Positions 40,921 through 49,362 of a stretch of DNA of 64,000 nt are shown here, in pieces (the first letter of the stretch is position 1; each line of letters begins with the position of its first letter). The stretch is from Acidimicrobiaceae bacterium (lineage in GTDB: Bacteria > Actinomycetota > Acidimicrobiia > Acidimicrobiales > Aldehydirespiratoraceae). The notes under the pieces are model-generated. The model had not been told where the DNA came from and did no database searches. It saw nothing but the letters and a program-made list of their open reading frames with translations. Location: contig JAPOUM010000044.1 of NCBI GenBank assembly GCA_026708645.1, positions 42,558 through 106,557 of the forward strand, read 5' to 3'. Made by a program: the position numbers and the translations under genes.

Positions 40921-43068
40921 ATGGTCGTCCCAGCTCTCGGCAGCTTCCTGCCCGCCGCCGCGCAAAGCCCTCCTCCGCCGGGAGCCGCCGCTGCCGCCGA
41001 CGAACTGCTCGACGCTTTCATCGACTGGTCTCTCGCCGCCGGGATAGAGCTGTATCCGCATCAGGAGGAGGCGGTGCTGCGGCTGCTGGCAGGCGAGAAC
41101 GTGGTGCTGGCCACGCCGACCGGCTCGGGCAAGTCCCTAGTGGCGCTGGCAGGCGCCTTCGCCATGCTGGCATGGCGGCGCAGGGCTGTCTACACGGCGC
41201 CCATAAAGGCTCTGGTGAGCGAGAAGTTCTTCGAGCTGGCGGCGGCTTTCGGACCCGCGGACGCGGGCATGGTCACAGGCGACGCCTCCGTCAACGGCGA
41301 CGCTGCTGTGATCGCCTGCACCGCCGAGATCCTGGCGCAGCGGGCGCTTCGCGGCGGCGCCGACACGGCGGTCGACCTAGTGGTGATGGACGAATTCCAC
41401 TATTACGGCGACCGCGACCGCGGCTGGGCCTGGCAGACGCCGCTGCTGCTGCTGCCGAACGCCCAGTTCTTGTTGATGTCGGCCACTCTCGGCGACACCG
41501 CGGCGCTGCGCCGCGACCTCACGAACCGAACCGGGCGCCCCAGCGCGCTGGTGGAGTCGGCCGAGCGCCCGGTGCCGCTCGACGTCGAATACCGCGAGAC
41601 ACCGCTGCACGTTTCCGTCGAGCAGCTGCTCGAGAGCGCCCGCGTGCCGGTCTACATCGTGCATTTCACTCAACGGGAGGCCGCGGCCCGGGCTCAGAGC
41701 CTCACCAGCATGCGCGTGCTGAACGACGCCGAGAAGGCGGCGGTCAAAGAAGCGGTGGGCGGGTTCCGCTTCGACACCCCCGTCGGCAAGGACCTGCGCC
41801 GTTTCGTGCTGGCCGGGATCGGCGTGCATCACGCGGGCATGCTGCCCAAATACCGGCTGCTGGTGGAGAAGCTGGCCCAGCAGGGACATCTCAAAGTGAT
41901 CTGCGGCACCGACACACTGGGCGTGGGAGTGAACGTGCCGATCCGCACGGTGCTTTTCACCCAGCTCTACAAATACGACGGTCGCCGCAGCCGGGTGCTG
42001 TCGGTGCGCGACTTCCAGCAGATCGCAGGCCGTGCCGGCCGGCGCGGTTTCGACACTGTCGGCAGCGTCTGGGTGCAGGCGCCTCAGCATGCCGTGGAGA
42101 ACAAGCGCGCCGAGATGCGCGCCGCGGGCGACCCGAAGAAGCTGCGCAAGCTGGTGCGCAAGAAGCCGCCGGAGCGCGGCTACGCCCACTACGACGACAA
42201 GACCCTGCAGAAGCTGTGGGAGGGCGCGCCCGAAACGCTCGAATCCAGCTTCGACGTGACCCACGCCATGATGCTGAACGTCCTGGGCCGTGACAGCGAC
42301 GGCTGCGCGGCGATGAAAGCTCTGCTGGTCGACAATCACGAGCCCAGGCAGCGTCAGCGTCGCCACATCCGCAAAGCGGTCGGGGTGTTCCGCTCGCTGA
42401 CCGACGCCGGGATCGTGGAGCTGCTGGCCGAGCCCGAAGCCGCGGGCCGCCGGGTGAGGGTGAGCCTCGATCTTCAGGACGACTTCCGGCTCAACCAGCC
42501 GCTGGGGCTGTTCGCGGTGGAAGCCCTCGGAGTGCTCGACCCTGAGGCGCCCGACTACTGGTCGCAGGCGCTGAGCGTGGTGGAGTCGGTGCTGGAGGAT
42601 CCGACGGCGGTGCTGCTCGCGCAGCGCGACGCGGCGCGCGATCAGCTTATGGCCCGCCTCAAAGAGGAGGGCGTGGACTACGAGGAGCGGATGGCCCGAC
42701 TGGCCGAGGTCACTTGGCCGCGCCCCGAAGCGGAGTTCATCGATCCGGCTTTCGCCGTGTTCGCTCAGCATCATCCCTGGGTGGGCGGGCGCCGGGTCAG
42801 CCCCAAGTCGGTGCTGCGCGACATGGTCGAGCACGCCGACACCTTCAACCAGTATGTGAGCCGCTACGGCCTGAAACGCTCCGAGGGCCTGCTGCTGCGT
42901 TATTTGACCGACTGCTACAAAGCTCTGGTGCAGACCGTGCCGGCCGCCGCATACGTCGGGCGCCTCACCGAGGTGACCGAATGGCTCGGCGGGCTGCTGC
43001 GCGACGTGGACTCGAGCCTTCTCGACGAATGGGAACGGCTGCGCGCCGCGGCCCCCGACGAGCCTTGA
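40921..43068 (+). CDS. DExH-box RNA helicase with DUF3516 domain (Ski2-like)
   Basis: 715 aa SF2 helicase. Motif I ATPTGSGKS, Ia APIKALVSEK, II VVMDEFHYYGD, III LLMSATLGDT and VI QIAGRAGRRGF are all present. The C-terminal half (from ~residue 400, EKRAEMRAAGDPKKLRKLVR onward) is the DUF3516 region found in actinobacterial Ski2/Mtr4-like helicases. Likely acts in RNA turnover, by analogy. A TAGCCT box lies 9 bases before the ATG. The N-terminal 20 residues are Ala/Pro-rich. Confidence 0.9.
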   Translation: MVVPALGSFLPAAAQSPPPPGAAAAADELLDAFIDWSLAAGIELYPHQEEAVLRLLAGENVVLATPTGSGKSLVALAGAFAMLAWRRRAVYTAPIKALVSEKFFELAAAFGPADAGMVTGDASVNGDAAVIACTAEILAQRALRGGADTAVDLVVMDEFHYYGDRDRGWAWQTPLLLLPNAQFLLMSATLGDTAALRRDLTNRTGRPSALVESAERPVPLDVEYRETPLHVSVEQLLESARVPVYIVHFTQREAAARAQSLTSMRVLNDAEKAAVKEAVGGFRFDTPVGKDLRRFVLAGIGVHHAGMLPKYRLLVEKLAQQGHLKVICGTDTLGVGVNVPIRTVLFTQLYKYDGRRSRVLSVRDFQQIAGRAGRRGFDTVGSVWVQAPQHAVENKRAEMRAAGDPKKLRKLVRKKPPERGYAHYDDKTLQKLWEGAPETLESSFDVTHAMMLNVLGRDSDGCAAMKALLVDNHEPRQRQRRHIRKAVGVFRSLTDAGIVELLAEPEAAGRRVRVSLDLQDDFRLNQPLGLFAVEALGVLDPEAPDYWSQALSVVESVLEDPTAVLLAQRDAARDQLMARLKEEGVDYEERMARLAEVTWPRPEAEFIDPAFAVFAQHHPWVGGRRVSPKSVLRDMVEHADTFNQYVSRYGLKRSEGLLLRYLTDCYKALVQTVPAAAYVGRLTEVTEWLGGLLRDVDSSLLDEWERLRAAAPDEP

Positions 43069-43117
43069 GCCCGGATCCGCCGCCGGTTGTGATCTCCTCG
43101 CTGCGTCTTGACTGTTC

Positions 43118-43906
43118 TCAGGTTCGGGCGGTTTGCGAGGCGGCGCGGCTGATCAGTTCGGGAAGCGTCGGGCAGCCCTCGATCCTGGAGAAGCGGCGGT
43201 CGACGTACAGCAGCGTGGCGAGTATCACCAGAAAGGCCGCGAAGAAGTTGACTCCCTGGCGGGTCACCAGGAACCAGTTGACGCTTGCGTTGTTGTAGAG
43301 CCAGAAGTCCCACACCGCCGAGCCGACTTCATAGAAGGTGACGACCCAGGTGACGTTGCGCATGGTGGTCACGAAGTCGGGGTCGTCGTAGACCTCGCCG
43401 GGCAGCCTCATGAAGCGCCGAGCCGCCCACATCATGGCGGGCCTGCCGGCGATCACGGTGGCCGCGGCGGCCAGGCCGACCAGCATTTTGGTGCCGATGC
43501 CGATGCCGAAATACACGGCCTCGGTGCTCACCCCGAAGTCCACCAAGTCGCGCTCCACGGCGATCGAGATGCCGGCTCTCAGCAGCAGGTAGGCCGTGAT
43601 CACCGGCAGCCAGGCGCCTATCGGCAGCCCGCGGCGGCGGCGGCTGTAAGCGGCTTTCACAGACCATGCCGAGGCGGCGATGATGGCTATCTCGATGTTG
43701 TTCAAGCCGGCGACTCGCAGAGACTCGAAGTTGAAGAACACCAAGAACAGCACCACCGGCATGAGCTGATCGAAGTTGCTGCGCCAGCCCCAGGCGGCGT
43801 CACGAGACGTCTTCGCCAGATCGCGAGCGGCTGCGGGATCGCCGCGCGCAGCGGAACGGTCACTGCCCTCGGCCTCAGACACGGGACGCTCCACGGAACG
43901 GGTCAC
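43118..43906 (-). CDS. Multi-span membrane protein, unknown function
   Basis: 262 aa with about five to six membrane helices: LMPVVLFLVFFNFESLRVAG, IEIAIIAASAWSVKAAY, LPVITAYLLLRAGIS, MLVGLAAAATVIAG and FFAAFLVILATLLYVD. A ~40-residue hydrophilic N-terminus precedes them. The look is that of the VC0807/DUF3159-like group, but I cannot assign it firmly. GTG 43906 overlaps the stop of the upstream maleylpyruvate isomerase family gene as GTGA. The longer open frame upstream is antisense to that gene. Confidence 0.75.
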   Translation of the reverse strand: MTRSVERPVSEAEGSDRSAARGDPAAARDLAKTSRDAAWGWRSNFDQLMPVVLFLVFFNFESLRVAGLNNIEIAIIAASAWSVKAAYSRRRRGLPIGAWLPVITAYLLLRAGISIAVERDLVDFGVSTEAVYFGIGIGTKMLVGLAAAATVIAGRPAMMWAARRFMRLPGEVYDDPDFVTTMRNVTWVVTFYEVGSAVWDFWLYNNASVNWFLVTRQGVNFFAAFLVILATLLYVDRRFSRIEGCPTLPELISRAASQTART

Positions 43907-44634
43907 GGAGCGAGGGCTGCCCAGGCTCGGGCGACAGCTTCGTCTCCCATCACCGAAAGCGAGGCGTCGTCGAGCGGGAGACGGTTCCACATGGCCAGGA
44001 ACAAAGCTCCGCCGGGGCCTCTCACAGCGGCGTCGCCTTTGCGATGGACGCGTTCGGTGAGAACCTCGTCGCCTTCGGCGCAGACGAACCATTCGCCGTC
44101 GCCGTCGCTGCGATGCACGTGCAGGCTGCCGGCGGGCAGGTCGCGGGGTTTGCGCGTCTGGGCGTTCGGCAGCACGAACTCGAAGAACTCGTCCACGCCG
44201 TCGCTGCCCTGCTCGCCGTCGACGGGTCCAGTGTCGCCCATGGCGTTCTCGGCGTCCCAGCGGTGAACGCCGGTTTCGTGCAGCATCCGGCGGAAGTAGA
44301 AGCCTGCGTCCGGGCGAGGCGACCAGTTCCAGATCTCAGTGTCGGGTTCGACGCCCGCCAGCGCTTCTGTGACCCGCTCGAGTGCTTCGGCGGCGAAATC
44401 GGCCGCGGTGTCGTCGGCGGGCGGCTTGGGCATCTTGTCGGGCGGCAGCGGACCGGTGGCGCGTCCGGCCACGTAACAGGCGACCATCGCATGCACCCGG
44501 CCCATGTGCCCGGCGAGATCTCGCAGGTTCCAGCCTGCGCAGGTGGGAACGGCAGCGTCGAGGTCGCGGCGCGCCACCTCGATCAGTCGCCTGCCGTCGG
44601 CTTCGATCTGCTTGACGATTGCTTCGGCGTCCAT
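43903..44634 (-). CDS. Maleylpyruvate isomerase family mycothiol-dependent enzyme
   Basis: 243 aa DinB/MDMPI fold. The N-terminal four-helix bundle shows the metal His in LAGHMGRVHAMVA and the HETGVHRWDAENA motif (second metal His region); the C-terminal part is the MDMPI-C domain (RSDGDGEWFVCAEGDEVL). CAGWNLRDL is the TIGR03083-type signature. Family members use mycothiol, the actinobacterial glutathione substitute. The reaction here is unknown. Coupled to the downstream membrane protein. Confidence 0.85.
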   Translation of the reverse strand: MDAEAIVKQIEADGRRLIEVARRDLDAAVPTCAGWNLRDLAGHMGRVHAMVACYVAGRATGPLPPDKMPKPPADDTAADFAAEALERVTEALAGVEPDTEIWNWSPRPDAGFYFRRMLHETGVHRWDAENAMGDTGPVDGEQGSDGVDEFFEFVLPNAQTRKPRDLPAGSLHVHRSDGDGEWFVCAEGDEVLTERVHRKGDAAVRGPGGALFLAMWNRLPLDDASLSVMGDEAVARAWAALAP

Positions 44635-44738
44635 GGCCTAAGTCTGCCCGCGGATCACCCCGACTCACCTCTCGCTCTGATCGACGGGAGCTTCGCCTGC
44701 CCGCATGACACAACGATGCGGGGCCGAACGACGCTGGG

Positions 44739-46772
44739 TCAGTCGAGGGTTTCGAGTTCTGCCAGCGCCGTCTCCCATTGGGCCAACAGTTCGCCTGCCC
44801 GCTCAGCGGCCGCCTCGTGCGCCACAGCCAGGGCGTGGACCTCCTCGGGGCGGGCGTAAATCTCCGGATCGCTGAGCTTGCGCTGTAGTTCGGCCACTTC
44901 GGCGTCGGCGTCCGCCCACGCCCGCTCGAGGTCGGCCACCCGGCCGCGCAACTTGCTGTTCGCCGCCCGTGTCTGGGCGCCGGCTTTGCGTCGTTGAGCC
45001 CGTTCCGCAGCCGATCCGGGCTTCGAAGCTCCGGCTGACCCGCTGTTTGCGCTGCTGCTGTTGCGCCTGTTGCGTGCATTCTGTTCATTCAGTCCGCTGC
45101 GTCTGCTTTGTTCACTTCGTCCCTCGTGTTCGCCGGTTGTTGCTGTGGCGCCTCTCGGGTTGTGAGTGCCGGTCGGGTCGTGCGGTTGCGGGAACAGCAC
45201 CGACTCGTCGGCGCCGAGATGCCAGACGGCGCGGCCGCCGCGGACCTCGATCAGTGCGTCCGCCACCGCTCTGATCAGATGCCGGTCGTGGGTCACCAGC
45301 AGCACGGTCCCCGGATAAGCGCCGAGAGCGTCCTCGAGGATGTCGCAGCTCGGCAGGTCCAGATGGTTGGTGGGCTCGTCGAGCACCAGCAGATTCGCCG
45401 GCGCGACCATCAAACGGGCTAGCGCCAGCCGGGTGCGCTCGCCGCCGGACAGTTCCGCCACCCGCCGGTCGGCGTCGTCGCCGCGGAAGCCGAACGCCCC
45501 GAGCACCGTGCGCAGGTTGCGCCCGCCGGCTTCTACGCCGTCAGAGAACACTTCCACGGCGCGCCGGGCGTCGTCGAGCTCGTCGGCTTGATGCTGCCCG
45601 AAGGCGGCCGCGCGCACATTGGCGCCGATCCTCACGCTGCCTGCGGCGGGCGCCAGATCGCCCAGCAGCAGCTTCAGCAGCGTGGTCTTGCCGGCGCCGT
45701 TGGGTCCCACCAGCGCCACCTTCTGGCCTCGCTCCACCGTCAACGACACTTCCGACAGCACCGGCCGGTCGTCGCCGTAGCCGACGGCGGCGCCTTCGAG
45801 TTCGGCCACCACGCGGCTCGACCGCGGCGGTGCGGGGAAAGCGAAGCGAGCGGCCAGATCCGAACGGCTGGGCGCCTCTATCCTGTCGAGCTTCTGCAGG
45901 GTCTTGACCCTGCTCTGCACCTGCCTGGCTTTGGTGGCCTTGTAACGGAAGCGTTCGATGAAGCGCTCGACTCGGGCTGCCTCGCGGGCCTGGCGCGCCG
46001 CTGCCGCCTCGATGCGATCCAAGCGCTCCTGGCGGGCCACCACGAAATCGGCGAAACCGCCTTCGTAGCTGTGCGCCGTGCCTGCCGTCAGTTCGACGAC
46101 CCGATCAGCGACCGCGTCGATGAAGTCGCGGTCATGGCTCACGAAGAGCACGCAGCCAGTCCAGCCCGCCAGTCGCTGCTCCAGCCAGGCGATCGAGTCG
46201 ATGTCGAGATGGTTGGTGGGCTCGTCCAGCAGCAGGACGTCGGGCTCGGAGACCATCAGCCGGGCCAGCGCAGCCCGCATCCTCCAACCGCCGGACAGCT
46301 CCGCGACCGGCCGGTCGGAGTCGGCGCTAGAGAAGCCGAGCCCGTCGAGCGTCTTGGCCGCTTTGGATTCGAGGGCGTATCCGCCGAGCTGCTCGAACTC
46401 GGCCTGGGTCTCGCCGTAGCGCGCCACGAGGCTGTCGTCGGGGGCTTCGGCGAGGCGCTGCTCGAGGTCGGCGAGGGTCTGAGCCAGCTGCGACAGCCTC
46501 GTGGCGCCTGCGGTCACATGCTGGCTGACGGTGCCCTCCGACACTTCTTTGAGGTCTTGTGGCAGGTAGCCGACAAGGACGTCTCGGGGCTTGCTGATCG
46601 TGCCGGCGTCGGGTTCGGTCAGGCCGGCCAAGACCTCCAGCAGCGTGGTCTTGCCTGCTCCGTTGCCGCCCACGAGAGCTGTGCGCCGGCCGGGCGACAG
46701 GCTCAGGGTCACGTCGCTGAGGATCCGTCGGGCGCCGTAAGCCTTGGTGAGGCCCGAAGCGGTGAGAGTCAC
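44739..46772 (-). CDS. ABC-F family ATPase
   Basis: 677 aa, two ABC domains in one chain and no membrane segments: Walker [10 protein letters not shown] and GPNGAGKTT, signatures ELSGGWRMR and ELSGGERTR, Walker [14 protein letters not shown] and [13 protein letters not shown]. The interdomain P-site linker ([20 protein letters not shown]) and a C-terminal coiled coil are present. ABC-F proteins act on the ribosome (EttA/Uup type) or give antibiotic protection. A ~60-residue Ser/Asn/Arg-rich insertion lies before the coiled coil. The GTG at 46772 is leaderless (TAGCTT 6 bases upstream). Confidence 0.92.
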   Translation of the reverse strand: MTLTASGLTKAYGARRILSDVTLSLSPGRRTALVGGNGAGKTTLLEVLAGLTEPDAGTISKPRDVLVGYLPQDLKEVSEGTVSQHVTAGATRLSQLAQTLADLEQRLAEAPDDSLVARYGETQAEFEQLGGYALESKAAKTLDGLGFSSADSDRPVAELSGGWRMRAALARLMVSEPDVLLLDEPTNHLDIDSIAWLEQRLAGWTGCVLFVSHDRDFIDAVADRVVELTAGTAHSYEGGFADFVVARQERLDRIEAAAARQAREAARVERFIERFRYKATKARQVQSRVKTLQKLDRIEAPSRSDLAARFAFPAPPRSSRVVAELEGAAVGYGDDRPVLSEVSLTVERGQKVALVGPNGAGKTTLLKLLLGDLAPAAGSVRIGANVRAAAFGQHQADELDDARRAVEVFSDGVEAGGRNLRTVLGAFGFRGDDADRRVAELSGGERTRLALARLMVAPANLLVLDEPTNHLDLPSCDILEDALGAYPGTVLLVTHDRHLIRAVADALIEVRGGRAVWHLGADESVLFPQPHDPTGTHNPRGATATTGEHEGRSEQSRRSGLNEQNARNRRNSSSANSGSAGASKPGSAAERAQRRKAGAQTRAANSKLRGRVADLERAWADADAEVAELQRKLSDPEIYARPEEVHALAVAHEAAAERAGELLAQWETALAELETLD

Positions 46773-46778
46773 CGTGCA

Positions 46779-46784
46779 AAGCTA
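46779..46784 (-). promoter_or_regulatory. -10 box (TAGCTT) for leaderless ABC-F gene
   Basis: TAGCTT, six bases, then GTG 46772. Confidence 0.5.
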
Positions 46785-46924
46785 CGCCGGTGGCGCCGCC
46801 GAAGGTCCGGCTTCGAGGCTGCTGCCAGGCGCCTGATCCGCAGCGTCGCCACGCTGTGCCCGGCTGGTTCGGCCCAGGCCGGGCTGCCGGGCGTCGGTGC
46901 CGCGACCACCCGGGGCGTCGCAGG

Positions 46925-47749
46925 TCAGGTCAGCAGGCCGTCGAGGCGGGATTCGGCCTCCGCGGCGCCGGCGAAGGCGGGCGCGTAGGCCTCCAGGGTG
47001 CTGAGCCATCCCAGCGACACCCAGCCGCTCATCACCGCGCCGCCGTCGGTGTGCGGCGGGAGCTCCACAGGCTCGCCCCAGTCCATCTTCACCCGGAACG
47101 CGTCGGTGTGGCCCTTGCGAGGCTCGAGCTGGGCGGTGGCCATCGACCGTGGCGGCGCCGCGCCGATCACCGTGCGCCGCCAGCCTTTGAGCTCGTCAAG
47201 TTCTCTGTCGGGGACGTTGATGTTGAGCACTACCGGGTCGGGCGGCAGTGCTGCTGCAAGCCCCGCGACCGCGGCCTTGGCGACTGTTGCGGCCGTGTCC
47301 CAGTGCTGGTCGGTGAGCATTTCGTCGAAGCCTTGGCCCTCGACCCCGAAAGACTCGACCGTCTGGCTGACGGCCACGCCGCTCACCCCTCCGTTGCGTG
47401 CCGTGAGGCAGGCCCCGACCGTGCCGGAGTGATAGACCGAGCGTCCGACGTTGGCGCCGGGGTTGATGCCCGCCACCACCAAGTCGTAGGCGCCGAACAG
47501 GTCGAGGCGCCCGAACATCACGCACAGCGCCGGAGGGCCTGTCACCGACCATGCCTCCGACACGCCGTCGATGTGAGCGCGATGCACTTCGGGCTGGATC
47601 AGATGCAACGGGCCGAAAGCGGCGCCGTAGCCGGAGTACTCCCTGTCGGGGGCTGCCACCACCACATCGCCGAGTTCTGCCATGGCTCTCGCCAGCACAT
47701 GCAAGCCGATCGAGTCGATGCCGTCGTCGTTGGTGACAAGAATCCGCAC
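46925..47749 (-). CDS. surE: 5'/3'-nucleotidase SurE
   Basis: 274 aa metal-dependent nucleoside monophosphatase. The N-terminus RILVTNDDGIDSIGLHVLA carries the Asp-Asp metal ligands; PDREYSGYGAAF supplies the Ser and VVAGINPGANVGRSVYHSGT the Asn ligand. Full length. GTG 47749 is leaderless: TAGTGT ends 6 bases upstream (47756-47761). The 152-bp gap to the ABC-F gene holds nothing evident. Confidence 0.93.
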   Translation of the reverse strand: MRILVTNDDGIDSIGLHVLARAMAELGDVVVAAPDREYSGYGAAFGPLHLIQPEVHRAHIDGVSEAWSVTGPPALCVMFGRLDLFGAYDLVVAGINPGANVGRSVYHSGTVGACLTARNGGVSGVAVSQTVESFGVEGQGFDEMLTDQHWDTAATVAKAAVAGLAAALPPDPVVLNINVPDRELDELKGWRRTVIGAAPPRSMATAQLEPRKGHTDAFRVKMDWGEPVELPPHTDGGAVMSGWVSLGWLSTLEAYAPAFAGAAEAESRLDGLLT

Positions 47750-47755
47750 CTTCTG

Positions 47756-47761
47756 ACACTA
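47756..47761 (-). promoter_or_regulatory. -10 box (TAGTGT) for leaderless surE
   Basis: TAGTGT, six bases, then GTG 47749. Confidence 0.5.
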
Positions 47762-47881
47762 ACCACTCAGAGGCGGCTGAAACCCCAGGCCCGCAGTTTC
47801 TGACCTGATGTTCACCCGATGGCCACGACACGGCCATTCACCCGTGGCCGACCGGCTAGTCGCCTCGGCTAATCTCCTCGG

Positions 47882-48298
47882 TTAGTCGCCGGCGGTGATG
47901 GTGCTGATGAGCCCGTGTTCCGCGAATGCTCTCGCCATGCGTCTGTCGGCTGTGATCAGCTGGCAGTCGAGGCTTTCGGCGAGGGCGACGTACAGGGCGT
48001 CGTAAAAGCTGAGGTTGTGGAGGAGCTGCCAGGCTCGCGCCGAGAGCGCCCCGTGGATCGGGTGCCGACGGTGGACGAGCCTTTCGGCCATCAAGCGTGC
48101 TGCGGCCCCGGCGGCGTCGCTGAGGTCGTCGCGCAGCACCATCGAGCGCAGCGCGCTGCCGATTTCGGCGTCAATCAAGCAGGGCGCGGCGCGGCGTCGC
48201 CCCCGCAGCATCGCGCGCGCTCGGTCTCCAAGGGCGCCACGGGATGCCACGGCAGCGACGAGTGTCGAGGCGTCGACTACGACGATTCCGGTGTTCAA
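47882..48298 (-). CDS. VapC-type PIN-domain toxin
   Basis: 138 aa PIN ribonuclease. Conserved acids: VVVDASTLVAAV (first Asp), LIDAEIGSALRSM (Glu), SFYDALYVALAE (Asp) and LITADRRMARAF (last Asp). Full length and undamaged. Overlaps the antitoxin by 4 bp (ATGA). The overall form is the common VapC/FitB kind that cuts tRNA or rRNA; the target cannot be predicted. Confidence 0.9.
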   Translation of the reverse strand: MNTGIVVVDASTLVAAVASRGALGDRARAMLRGRRRAAPCLIDAEIGSALRSMVLRDDLSDAAGAAARLMAERLVHRRHPIHGALSARAWQLLHNLSFYDALYVALAESLDCQLITADRRMARAFAEHGLISTITAGD

Positions 48299-48528
48299 CG
48301 GCGAGCGGCGTCAAGGTCGGCCAGCAGGGCGTCGATGTTGAGCATGACTCCGTGGGCTTCGACGAAGCGCTCCAGATCTGCGAAGAGTTCGTCGTCGTCG
48401 GGTTCGCTGGCCATCCGCTCGATGCGCTTCTTCATGTACGCCTGGATGGACTGGCCGTCGGCGCGGGCTCGGCGCCGGATGACCTCATAGGCGTCCTCTG
48501 AGACATCTCGAATCTGGATGGTTGCCAT
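48295..48528 (-). CDS. FitA/VapB-type ribbon-helix-helix antitoxin
   Basis: 77 aa. N-terminal RHH domain ATIQIRDVSEDAYEVIRRRA, then an acidic/hydrophobic tail (DDDELFADLERFVEAHG) that would block the toxin. FitA-like 'IQIRDVSE' start. It overlaps vapC by ATGA, and its promoter carries a palindrome on the -10, as expected for autoregulation. Confidence 0.88.
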   Translation of the reverse strand: MATIQIRDVSEDAYEVIRRRARADGQSIQAYMKKRIERMASEPDDDELFADLERFVEAHGVMLNIDALLADLDAARR

Positions 48529-48534
48529 TTCCCC

Positions 48535-48554
48535 ACCATAGCGCTAAAGCGCTA
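48535..48554 (-). promoter_or_regulatory. vapB promoter (-10 TATGGT) with overlapping palindrome
   Basis: TATGGT at 48535-48540 ends 6 bases before the antitoxin ATG (leaderless). A perfect inverted repeat TAGCGCT-AA-AGCGCTA covers 48539-48554 and touches the -10, a likely antitoxin operator. Confidence 0.6.
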
Positions 48555-48703
48555 CTTTGCATGCACAGCATGGTCTTCGGAAGATCAGCCGCATCTGGTC
48601 GTTGCATGCAGGGGTTTCCGACTCCGATGCGGCCTGGGGGGGGGGTGGGTTCATGCCTGTTCTGAGGACAGTTCGGCTAAGCAGTGCTTGAGCGGCGGGC
48701 ATA

Positions 48704-48942
48704 GTGAGTGGTAGATTCACTTTCCAACAGCATGCGATCGTGGTCGTGCCTTGCGCTACCACGGTCCTAGCACGGTGCGAGGATGGTTGAGCGAGATCGA
48801 CGTCGCCGGTTTCGGCGTGGCCCAGGCGCATCTGGCTACGACCATCAGCGTGGATCGTGTTGTCGAGGCGACAGGCGCCAACGTCGGCCCCGTCGCGCTG
48901 CGGCAGATCCGAGAACTGATCTCCGACCTGATCGGACTCTGA
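48704..48942 (+). pseudogene. MazF/PemK-like toxin gene, 5'-truncated and frameshifted by 11 bp
   Basis: The last ~60 codons read STVRGWLSEIDVAGFGVAQA, HLATTISVDRVVEATG, ANVGPVALRQIRELISDLIG and L, which matches the C-terminal half of MazF-family toxins (the NVGPVALRQIRE motif). Just upstream the other frame gives FTFQQHAIVVVPCATTV. The frames join perfectly (VVVPCATTVRGWLSE) if 11 bases at 48766-48776 (CCTAGCACGGT, flanked by repeated CACGGT) are removed. The MazF N-terminus is absent; a run of ten G lies upstream at 48636-48645. No antitoxin gene is seen. Dead toxin remnant. Confidence 0.6.
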
Positions 48943-48948
48943 TATCTG

Positions 48949-49362
48949 ATGTCACCAAGCGAAGCACCCCGGCGGCGCAGGGCGTCTCGCGTTGCTGCGG
49001 TGGTGATCGCTCTAGCCGTGGCGCCGGTCTTGGCGGCGCTTGCGGCGGGTTGTCGGGCGCCGCTTACGGAACCGGAGCGCACCGGGCTGAGCGACTGGGA
49101 GGCTAAGCGGCCCGACGCCCGGCTAGCGGCTGCGGGCGCCGGTGTCTACAGCGCCATCTGCGCCGACTGTCACGGCGCAGGGGGACTCGGCAGCGACTGG
49201 GCGCCGGCGCTCACGACCATCGCGCTCGACGTCGGGGAGGTGTCCGCTTTGGTGACCGCCGGCGTGGATCCGCCGTCGATGCCCTCGTTCGCGGGAACCC
49301 TGAGCGAGACCGAGATAGAAGCGGTCGCCGCCTACACGGTGCAGCTGCGTTACTCCGGCTAG
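48949..49362 (+). CDS. Lipoprotein c-type cytochrome (monohaem)
   Basis: 137 aa. N-terminal signal with lipobox LAALAAGC, then one cytochrome c domain: haem-attachment CADCH in YSAICADCHGAGGLGSDW, and a likely axial Met in PPSMPSFAGTLSE. ALTTIALDVGEVSALVTAGV fits the class I fold. It would sit on the outer face of the membrane as an electron carrier. Convergent with the glucose-dehydrogenase-like gene; both stop codons share the tetranucleotide CTAG at 49359-49362. The pairing may be functional, since such dehydrogenases pass electrons to cytochromes. Confidence 0.85.
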   Translation: MSPSEAPRRRRASRVAAVVIALAVAPVLAALAAGCRAPLTEPERTGLSDWEAKRPDARLAAAGAGVYSAICADCHGAGGLGSDWAPALTTIALDVGEVSALVTAGVDPPSMPSFAGTLSETEIEAVAAYTVQLRYSG

